Of a stretch of DNA of 40,749 bases, positions 34,414 to 40,749 are shown one piece after another. The notes under the pieces were generated by a model. That model worked only from the letters and a program-made list of their open reading frames with translations, was not told where the DNA came from and ran no database searches. How positions within the stretch are numbered: position 1 is the stretch's first letter; each line of letters opens with the position of its first letter. The translations under genes were made by a program, and so were the position numbers. Source of the stretch: Cyclobacteriaceae bacterium. GTDB taxonomy: Bacteria > Bacteroidota > Bacteroidia > Cytophagales > Cyclobacteriaceae. The stretch lies in the NCBI GenBank assembly GCA_013140555.1, contig JABFSO010000079.1, forward strand, positions 1 to 40,749, written 5' to 3'.

Positions 34414-36912
34414 ATGATTCTCAATTACTTCTTGTTGTCGTTTCGCAATTTGGTGCGTCAGCGTGGCTATGCAGTAGTGAACTTGTTTGGATTAGCGTTG
34501 GGTTTGGCCGCGGCTCTGTTCATTCTTTTGTATGTAAAAGACGAACTCACGTTCGATACCATGCATCCCTATGCAGCGAATACGTATCGCATGGGATATA
34601 AAGTACAGTTTCCTAATGGGAACTCGGAAGCAGCCCCCTACGCACCGGCCGGCTGGGATAATTTTATTCAATCGAATTATACCGGAATCAAAGGCATCAC
34701 CAGCTATGCATCGTGGAGTATGCCCACCAGCATTGGTTATGCACCCAAAGAACGCATCATTTTAACCGAAGATATTATTTGGGCGGAATCATCCATTACC
34801 GACATCGTTTATTGTCCCATCATTAAGGGTGCGGCTTCCAATCCGCTCAAAGAAATCAACTCGATGATTTTGACGGAATCCTCCGCAAAGGAATTATTTG
34901 GAAACGAAGATCCTATCAACAAAACAGTCACTGTTTCACATCAGGCAACCAACGGCCAGAATGTAGAAATGATTGTAACTGCCGTGATGAAGGATTTACC
35001 TTCCAATTCGCACATCAAACCAAAATACATTTTCAACATACTAGCATTGAAGCCCTACATTCAAGACCTTGAAAATATTCTCGCCACTTCCATGGGCGAT
35101 GGCAACAATGGCTTTTGGACGCAATCGTATTTTGTATGCGAAGACCCCAGCAAGATTGAAGTGATCAAAAATGATTTGCAGAAACGCGCTAATGAAATCA
35201 TTGCGAAAAATAAATGGGATATCAAGTTTACACCTGTGATTCGTAAGATCACGGACATTCACTTTGATAAAGAAATGGATTGGACCATCGACCACAAAAT
35301 GGCAGACATCAGCTATATGTATGTGTTCATTACCATTGCTTTGCTGATTTTGGTGGTGGCGTGTATCAATTACATCAATCTTTCTACCGCCAAGTCCGCT
35401 AGCCGTGCGCGCGAGATTGGTTTGCGCAAAACTTTTGGCGGCATTCGCCCGCAGTTGTTTTTTCAATTCATGATGGAATCGTTCGTGTTGGTGCTCATCT
35501 CCGCGATCATTGCACTCATACTGGTAGTTTTCTTCATTCCTCAATTCAATCAATTAACCGGAAAGACATTCACCTTTGCACATATCTTTAACGTACCGAT
35601 GCTTTTGATCATTGTCGGTGTGATTTTGCTCGTCACCATATTGGCAGGCAGCTATCCGGCTTTGTTTGTATCGGGTTTTCAACCGGCAGCCGTATTGAAA
35701 GGAAAGTTTGCATTTGGAAAAGGATCCACGCGCTTTCGTCAGTTTTTGACAACACTTCAATTTGTAGTAGCGGTAACATTGTTGGCCGGCACCGTCATCA
35801 TCGTGCGCCAAATGGATTTGCTAAAAAATTCAAAGTTGAATGAAGCCGGTCGACAAATTGTTTCCATTCGCTATGGCGGATTTAATGGGCAAGCTACCGA
35901 TCAGCAATATCTCACATTCAAAAATCAGTTATTGTCTGATCCGCAAATAGAATATGTTACACTCGCAAATCACTTACCTCGTTTGGATTTCTTCGGGCCG
36001 ATCAACATGCAAATGCAGTTTCCCGATATCAGCGAAGACAAGCATGAATGGTTTCAACTCAATGGTGATTTCGATTTTCCGGAAACATTCCAACTAAAAA
36101 TACTGGCCGGTCGCGATTTTGATGAAAAGAACATGGCCGATTCAATGGCGGTACTTTTAAATGAGTCGGCTGTGAAAGCATTAAAGCTGAAGCCACAAGA
36201 AGTGGTTGGCAAAACCATTGTTCGTCCGGATTATGTAATGGGCTACCAGGCTCCTGATTCAACCAAAGCATCCATTACAGGAATAGTAATTGGCGTGGTA
36301 GAAGATTTTCCGTATCAATCCAAGCGCAAGAAAATTGAGCCGCTGGCTATTTCACCGAAGCCACACATTTTTGATCGTATCATTCATGTGCGCTTGCCGG
36401 AAGGGAAAATTCAAGAGAAGATTGCTTTCTTAGAATCTACGTGGAAGAAAAATTTTCCGCAGTATGGCTTCGACTATTGGTTTGTAGATGAAGAGTTTGG
36501 CCGTATGTATGAAAACGAAACGAAAGTGGCTAACCTCACAGAAAAGTTTTCGGGGCTTGCGATTTTGATTACATGCGTTGGCTTGTATGGATTGGCAGCG
36601 TTTATGTCAGAACAACGCACGCGTGAAATCGGTATTCGTAAAAGCATGGGTGCCAGCAGCTCACAGATTTTGATTTTGCTGTTGAGTGTGTTTGGTAAAT
36701 TGTTGTTGCTGGCCAGTTGCATTGCCATTCCGGTAGCATATTATCTTGCTAATCAATGGCTGTCGAGTTTTGTGTATCAAACCAGTTTGTCGGTGTGGAT
36801 ATTTGGTGGGGTTGTTGGGCTAGTTGCTTTGATTACGTTGATTACCGTAGGATACGAAGCATTGAAAGCTTCGTTATCAAATCCAGTGAAGGCGTTGCGC
36901 CATGATGGATGA
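34414..36912 (+). CDS. ABC transporter permease, MacB/FtsX type
   Basis: 832 residues from the ATG at 34414; an in-frame TTG at 34378 precedes the hydrophobic start MILNYFLLSFRNLVRQRGYA and is less likely. It has two MacB periplasmic domains and two FtsX permease domains, with about eight membrane helices in 1+3+1+3 order. FtsX-type coupling segments are SRAREIGLRKTFGG (after helix 2) and QRTREIGIRKSMGA (second half). Such mechanotransmission proteins move lipoproteins, peptides or drugs, or signal across the envelope. No ATPase gene is adjacent, so the partner must be encoded elsewhere. Its 3' end is 8 bases from the convergent radical SAM gene. Confidence 0.92.
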   Translation: MILNYFLLSFRNLVRQRGYAVVNLFGLALGLAAALFILLYVKDELTFDTMHPYAANTYRMGYKVQFPNGNSEAAPYAPAGWDNFIQSNYTGIKGITSYASWSMPTSIGYAPKERIILTEDIIWAESSITDIVYCPIIKGAASNPLKEINSMILTESSAKELFGNEDPINKTVTVSHQATNGQNVEMIVTAVMKDLPSNSHIKPKYIFNILALKPYIQDLENILATSMGDGNNGFWTQSYFVCEDPSKIEVIKNDLQKRANEIIAKNKWDIKFTPVIRKITDIHFDKEMDWTIDHKMADISYMYVFITIALLILVVACINYINLSTAKSASRAREIGLRKTFGGIRPQLFFQFMMESFVLVLISAIIALILVVFFIPQFNQLTGKTFTFAHIFNVPMLLIIVGVILLVTILAGSYPALFVSGFQPAAVLKGKFAFGKGSTRFRQFLTTLQFVVAVTLLAGTVIIVRQMDLLKNSKLNEAGRQIVSIRYGGFNGQATDQQYLTFKNQLLSDPQIEYVTLANHLPRLDFFGPINMQMQFPDISEDKHEWFQLNGDFDFPETFQLKILAGRDFDEKNMADSMAVLLNESAVKALKLKPQEVVGKTIVRPDYVMGYQAPDSTKASITGIVIGVVEDFPYQSKRKKIEPLAISPKPHIFDRIIHVRLPEGKIQEKIAFLESTWKKNFPQYGFDYWFVDEEFGRMYENETKVANLTEKFSGLAILITCVGLYGLAAFMSEQRTREIGIRKSMGASSSQILILLLSVFGKLLLLASCIAIPVAYYLANQWLSSFVYQTSLSVWIFGGVVGLVALITLITVGYEALKASLSNPVKALRHDG

Positions 36913-36920
36913 TAAACAAC

Positions 36921-37973
36921 TCAAAACAAACTCAAGTTTCCGCCTTTTCTGAACTTTGTCAAATCATAAGCCGGCATGTTTTTATCTGCGAAATATTTTT
37001 TCTTAGAAGAGCGAAAGAGTTGGTGAATGACATCGGCAATGTTTCCATCGCCTCGCATGCGCCTGCCAAACTGCGAATCATTTACGTTGCCTCCGTGCAT
37101 GGAGCAGATTTGGTTCCACACTTTTTCAAACCTGTCCGGAAAATTCTTTTGCAACCAATCTTCGAAAATATTTCCTATGGTTCCATTCAATCTTACGATT
37201 GTCATGCCAGCATTGCGCGCACCATGGTCGGCTGCTGCTTTTAAGATGGCTGGTATTTCATGATGATTTAATCCGGGAATGATGGGTGCATTCATAATCC
37301 CAACAGGAATATTTGCTTTCGCTAATTCTTCTACTGTTTTCAACCTCTTAATTCCACTCGCTGTGCGCGGCTCCATAGCTCTGCGTAACTCTTCGTTGAG
37401 CGTTGTGATCGAAATGTAAACATGGACCAAATTATCCGCAGCCAAATCTTGCAACAGATCAATGTCACGAACCACTAATCCATTTTTGGAAATGATGCTC
37501 ACCGGGTGTCGATACTGCGCCATCACTTTCAAAAGCTGGCGTGTAATGCCCCACTTTTTTTCGAGTGGCTGATAGCAGTCTGTATTGCCACTCAGCATGA
37601 TGGGCACAGCATTCCACGATGGCTTTAGCAATTCTTGTTCGAGCAAACGCGCGGCATTTTTCTTCACCACAATTTTACTTTCAAAGTCGAGGCCGGCACT
37701 GAAACCGTAGTACTCGTGTGTGTTGCGTGCATAACAATAAATGCAACCATGTTCGCAGCCTTGGTAGGGATTCATCGAATAGCCAAAGCCGAGATCGGGG
37801 CTATCCACACGATTCACAATTTTTTTGGCATTCTCTTGAAATACTTGCGTGTGCGGATTTTCGAGTAAAGGTTCATCCAGCCCTTCGATGTGATCGGTAA
37901 CGTAATGCGATTTTAAAAACCGGTTTTCGCTTTTGATTTGTGCGCCACGCCCCTTAAAGTAATTGTCTTCCAC
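36921..37973 (-). CDS. PA0069-type radical SAM protein
   Basis: 350 residues. The radical SAM cluster motif is CEHGCIYCYA with Cys73, Cys77 and Cys80, preceded by NPYQG. This segment and YFKGRGAQI (5-13), followed by RFLKSHYV, mark the PA0069/SplB-like family. Such proteins cleave SAM at a 4Fe-4S centre; the reaction of this branch is not known to me. The start is a GTG at 37973: an in-frame stop lies two codons upstream, the next Met is beyond residue 65, and the resulting N-terminus fits the family. An inverted repeat lies 10 bases upstream. Confidence 0.88.
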   Translation of the reverse strand: MEDNYFKGRGAQIKSENRFLKSHYVTDHIEGLDEPLLENPHTQVFQENAKKIVNRVDSPDLGFGYSMNPYQGCEHGCIYCYARNTHEYYGFSAGLDFESKIVVKKNAARLLEQELLKPSWNAVPIMLSGNTDCYQPLEKKWGITRQLLKVMAQYRHPVSIISKNGLVVRDIDLLQDLAADNLVHVYISITTLNEELRRAMEPRTASGIKRLKTVEELAKANIPVGIMNAPIIPGLNHHEIPAILKAAADHGARNAGMTIVRLNGTIGNIFEDWLQKNFPDRFEKVWNQICSMHGGNVNDSQFGRRMRGDGNIADVIHQLFRSSKKKYFADKNMPAYDLTKFRKGGNLSLF

Positions 37974-37983
37974 AGGTTAAAAA

Positions 37984-38000
37984 TACTAAAATATTTAGTA
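37984..38000. promoter_or_regulatory. Inverted repeat upstream of the radical SAM gene, candidate operator
   Basis: TACTAAA and TTTAGTA are perfect inverted 7-base arms with a 3-base spacer. The element ends 10 bases before the GTG start of the radical SAM gene, where the promoter of that gene should lie. A dimeric regulator site is possible; the AT-rich content raises the chance of coincidence. Confidence 0.4.
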
Positions 38001-38040
38001 AACGATTAGATAAACCGCAATTTTTCAATGGAAACCTGTT

Positions 38041-38048
38041 TACATTTG
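38041..38048 (+). promoter_or_regulatory. Putative -7 promoter element of the deaminase-pagL operon
   Basis: TACATTTG matches TAnnTTTG exactly and ends 22 bases before the ATG at 38071. Its last five bases lie within the 22-base palindrome at 38044-38065. No TTG is present at a 19-base spacing, as might be expected if an activator is needed. Confidence 0.45.
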
Positions 38049-38065
38049 ACTATTAATAGTCAAAT
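38044..38065. promoter_or_regulatory. Perfect 22-base palindrome, candidate operator
   Basis: The half-site ATTTGACTATT is followed directly by its exact reverse complement AATAGTCAAAT. The element begins inside the -7 box and covers the predicted transcription start, ending 5 bases before the ATG. That position is typical of a repressor site for a dimeric helix-turn-helix protein. No regulator gene lies next to it, so the binding protein is unknown. Confidence 0.65.
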
Positions 38066-38070
38066 AACTC

Positions 38071-38961
38071 ATGGCCAGTTCTCTCTCCTATTCACCAACT
38101 CCGGTAATCGAACCGAAACTGGAAGGGATGAATGGCGTGCGTTTGCTGGTAAAAAGAGAGGATTTAAATCACCCGTTTGTTTCCGGTAACAAGTGGTGGA
38201 AACTGAAATACAATCTGGAGCAGGCGAAACGAGTCGGGCACGATACTTTATTAACCTTTGGAGGAGCGTATTCAAATCACTTGTATGCAACTGCCGCAGC
38301 CGCACATGAGTTAAGCATGAAGAGCATAGGTATTGTTCGAGGTGAGCGTACCAACCCACTTAACCAAACACTTTCTTTTGCTGAATCACGTGGAATGAAG
38401 CTCCATTTTATTTCGCGGGAAGCTTATCGAAAAAAGAATGAGCATGAATTCCTTCAATCAATCCGTAATCAGTTTGGAGAAGTGTACATCCTTCCGGAAG
38501 GAGGCACGAATGAATTTGCTGTGCGTGGCTGTACAGAGTTTGCTAAAACATTGGAACAGGAAATTGATTTTGATTATTTGTGTTTGCCGATTGGCACAGG
38601 CGGAACGATGGCGGGGACGATCGAAGGCTTATCATCCAACAAAAAAGTCATTGGCTTTTCATCGTTGAAAGGTGGTGATTTTTTAAAGAATGAAATTCAA
38701 TCGCTTGTTTCAAATACACAACTTGATTGGCAAGTGAATACAGATTATCATTTCGGTGGCTATGGTAAAACCACAAATGAATTGATGACATTTATCGGAG
38801 ATATGAAAATGAATTATCAACTTCCGTTGGATCAGGTTTACACGGCAAAGATGATGATGGGTGTTTTGGATTTGATCCACCAAAATTATTTTGAACACGG
38901 GTCGACCATTTTGGTTTTGCATACAGGTGGATTGCAGGGGAATGGATTGATCAATTCGTAA
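38071..38961 (+). CDS. PLP-dependent 1-aminocyclopropane-1-carboxylate deaminase / D-cysteine desulfhydrase family protein
   Basis: 296 residues of the tryptophan-synthase-beta (fold II) PLP group. Marks are VKREDLNHPFVSGNKWWKL with the PLP lysine Lys41, FGGAYSNHLYA (substrate carboxylate loop), LPEGGTNE, and the phosphate-binding IGTGGTMAG. Members deaminate ACC or break D-cysteine into pyruvate, sulfide and ammonia. I cannot separate these two from sequence alone, and D-cysteine or another D-amino acid is the more usual activity outside plant-associated bacteria. It starts a two-gene unit with the PagL-like gene, 7 bases away. Confidence 0.88.
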   Translation: MASSLSYSPTPVIEPKLEGMNGVRLLVKREDLNHPFVSGNKWWKLKYNLEQAKRVGHDTLLTFGGAYSNHLYATAAAAHELSMKSIGIVRGERTNPLNQTLSFAESRGMKLHFISREAYRKKNEHEFLQSIRNQFGEVYILPEGGTNEFAVRGCTEFAKTLEQEIDFDYLCLPIGTGGTMAGTIEGLSSNKKVIGFSSLKGGDFLKNEIQSLVSNTQLDWQVNTDYHFGGYGKTTNELMTFIGDMKMNYQLPLDQVYTAKMMMGVLDLIHQNYFEHGSTILVLHTGGLQGNGLINS

Positions 38962-38968
38962 AGGCTGC

Positions 38969-40063
38969 ATGAAAAATCTGAAATACATATGGTTTGCGTT
39001 TTTTCTTTCAAGGATAATTGTTGGCCAAGCTCAATCCGATTCAACACGCAGCCAAATAGCCTACTCAATATCCACATCATTCGGAAATGTAATTGCCAAT
39101 GCCGGTGAATTAGAAAACAACACGATGAGTCAGGCTAATGGTTTTGCGGTGGTAGTTCATTGGCAAAAAACGGATGCAGCCACTTACAATCTATTTGCTT
39201 GTTATCCACGGCACTCGCTTTCGTTGACGTATCAGCAATTTGAGAACAAGGCGCTCGGTGGAGGATTTATCCTGAACTATTCGTTGTCGCCTTATTTTAC
39301 ATTGAGCAACCGAATCAGTTTATATCCCACTATTTCGGTTGGCCTTTCGGCTCTATCAAATCCTTATTGTTTGAATTCGAACCCCAACAACAAATTGTAT
39401 AGTTTACCGATGAATGCGTTTCTCGCTTTAGGTGGAGGCATTCGCTGGCAGTTGACTAAGCAACTGGCTGCACAAACGGCAGTGGCATTTAACCATGTTT
39501 CGAATGGGGGATGGAAAGATCCAAACAACGGTGTGAATTGGCCCGTGATAAGTGTGGGTGTAGAATACTCTCCATCGCAGCTTGCGTTGAATAAACGTAC
39601 TCGCATCAAACCTACTGATCGCTTTCATTCGCTGCGTGTGGATGCAGCTGTTTTTGGATTGCTACGTTCGGGAATCATTTCTTCTATCGAAAGAAACAAA
39701 CCAGTGATAGGCTTACAATTGCTTGCGAGCAAACAAACAACCCGCATTCATGCGTGGACGGTTGCTCTGGAGTTTTATCAGGATCAACTCGTGCAAGAAC
39801 AATTGAAATCGTATGGAATCACTTCTGATGGTTTGCGCTTAGGCGCGATGGCTGGTCACGAATTTCTATTAGGAAAATTTATTTTCAGTCAGCAGTTGGG
39901 AGTTTATTTAGCAGGGCGCAATGGCGCGGAATTGCTTTATCATCGATGGGGATGCACGTATTTTTTGAAGGATCGATGGAGTGTGGGTGTAAACCTGAGA
40001 GCCTACAAAGCGGTGGCAGAATTTACAGATTTGCGTGTGAGTTATTCGTTGTTCAAAAAATAG
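38969..40063 (+). CDS. PagL-like lipid A 3-O-deacylase / acyloxyacyl hydrolase family outer-membrane protein
   Basis: 364 residues. A signal peptide ends near VGQAQ, followed by alternating amphipathic strands typical of an outer-membrane barrel. The family motif FNHVSNGGWKDPNNGVN is present, with His176 and Ser178 matching the PagL catalytic His and Ser. At the place of the catalytic Glu of PagL (12 residues after the Ser) there is Asn190; Glu199 lies further on. The C-terminal part, about 150 residues beyond the barrel motif, makes it longer than Pseudomonas PagL. It would remodel lipid A or another acylated surface lipid. It ends 1 base from convergent lptB. Confidence 0.75.
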   Translation: MKNLKYIWFAFFLSRIIVGQAQSDSTRSQIAYSISTSFGNVIANAGELENNTMSQANGFAVVVHWQKTDAATYNLFACYPRHSLSLTYQQFENKALGGGFILNYSLSPYFTLSNRISLYPTISVGLSALSNPYCLNSNPNNKLYSLPMNAFLALGGGIRWQLTKQLAAQTAVAFNHVSNGGWKDPNNGVNWPVISVGVEYSPSQLALNKRTRIKPTDRFHSLRVDAAVFGLLRSGIISSIERNKPVIGLQLLASKQTTRIHAWTVALEFYQDQLVQEQLKSYGITSDGLRLGAMAGHEFLLGKFIFSQQLGVYLAGRNGAELLYHRWGCTYFLKDRWSVGVNLRAYKAVAEFTDLRVSYSLFKK

Positions 40064-40064
40064 C

Positions 40065-40749
40065 TTACGCCTCAACCTTTGCTCTACGCAACTGGAAGTT
40101 TTGACCCAAATAAACTTTGCGAACCAACGGATCGTCTGCCAGCTCTTGTGCCGTGCCCGCTTTAAATAATTTTCCTTCTACCATCAAATACGCGCGATCG
40201 GTAATGGCCAATGTTTCATCTACGTTGTGATCGCTAATTAAAATACCGATGTCTTTCTTTTTTAGTTTAGAAACAATGCCTTGAATTTCTTCCACGGCAA
40301 TCGGGTCTACACCCGCAAAAGGTTCATCGAGTAAAACAAACTTTGGATCAACGGCTAGTGCGCGAGCAATTTCTGTTCTTCTGCGCTCGCCACCAGAGAG
40401 CACCATCCCTAAATTTTTGCGTACGTGCGTTAAGCTAAATTCCTCCAACAACGATTCTACTTTTTCTTTGCGTGCGGCTTTCGTCATCTCGCGCATCTCT
40501 AACGGAGCCATAATGTTTTCTTCTACAGACAATGAACGAAACACTGATGCTTCTTGCGCCAGATAGCCAATGCCGCGCTTAGCACGTTGATACATGGGCA
40601 AGTCGGTAATGTCTTCCTGATCTAAAAAAATCTTTCCGCCATTGGGTTTGATCAACCCAACCGTCATATAAAAAGTAGTGGTCTTGCCGGCACCATTAGG
40701 GCCCAACAGTCCTACAATTTCTCCCTGACCTACCTGCACCGATACATTG
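40065..40749 (-). CDS. lptB: LPS export ABC transporter ATP-binding protein LptB, 5'-truncated by the window edge
   Basis: ATPase that with LptFG extracts lipopolysaccharide from the inner membrane. The frame runs to the window end, and the N-terminal 20 or so residues are missing; the GTG at 40739 is an internal Val codon. Walker A is [10 protein letters not shown], the signature is [15 protein letters not shown], Walker [14 protein letters not shown], and the switch His is in [11 protein letters not shown]. The segment [11 protein letters not shown] and the Q-loop region [17 protein letters not shown] are typical of LptB. The short tail [12 protein letters not shown] follows the conserved VYLG. 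Confidence 0.95.
   Translation of the reverse strand, partial: NVSVQVGQGEIVGLLGPNGAGKTTTFYMTVGLIKPNGGKIFLDQEDITDLPMYQRAKRGIGYLAQEASVFRSLSVEENIMAPLEMREMTKAARKEKVESLLEEFSLTHVRKNLGMVLSGGERRRTEIARALAVDPKFVLLDEPFAGVDPIAVEEIQGIVSKLKKKDIGILISDHNVDETLAITDRAYLMVEGKLFKAGTAQELADDPLVRKVYLGQNFQLRRAKVEA

Noticed and set aside
36909-37244. Plus-strand open frame following the permease gene
   Set aside because: It is entirely antisense to the well-supported radical SAM gene.

Overview
The window looks like a chromosomal segment from a member of the Bacteroidota, most likely of the Cytophagales. The evidence is a GldJ-type gliding/type IX secretion lipoprotein, several proteins of Bacteroidota-typical families (DUF6427-like, DUF3857, GH3, doubled LAB_N), and promoter elements of the Bacteroidota form TAnnTTTG. 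G+C looks moderate (low to mid 40s by eye). I see no tRNA, rRNA, insertion sequence, phage gene, integron or CRISPR array. Genes are densely packed, and no gene-free stretch exceeds 300 bases; the longest is about 267 bases, upstream of gldJ.

Layout. Bases 1-4855 hold the end of a membrane protein, an rpiB-tatC-glyA block on the minus strand and a short-chain dehydrogenase. Bases 4858-10791 carry three secreted DUF3857/transglutaminase-like paralogues, two in tandem on minus and one divergent on plus. The plus one continues into radA, an orphan antitoxin-like gene and a THUMP-like methyltransferase. A 63-residue membrane protein and mfd are transcribed divergently, and a small unknown gene meets mfd tail to tail. 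gldJ stands alone behind a repeat-rich, foldable intergenic region and ends at a clear terminator.

Bases 19265-25522 form a minus-strand hydrolase block: M20 amidohydrolase, S9 peptidase, TPR-CPBP protease fusion and comF. After a small lipoprotein come a GH3 enzyme with its own near-ideal promoter, a doubled LAB_N membrane protein, and a CzcCBA-type divalent metal efflux operon (28250-34210) led by a small His/Asp/Glu-rich exported protein. The right end has an orphan MacB/FtsX-type permease, a PA0069-type radical SAM protein, a PLP-dependent deaminase/desulfhydrase coupled to a PagL-like lipid A deacylase, and the 3' part of lptB.

Most of this is core-genome content and I do not see an unmistakable new defence or mobile system. 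The best leads are: the DUF3857 trio, in which two members lack the catalytic Cys and His while the third keeps them; a perfect 22-base palindrome over the start region of the deaminase-pagL operon; the small leader gene of the metal efflux operon; the repeat/hairpin region before gldJ; and a PagL homologue with Asn where the catalytic Glu is expected.
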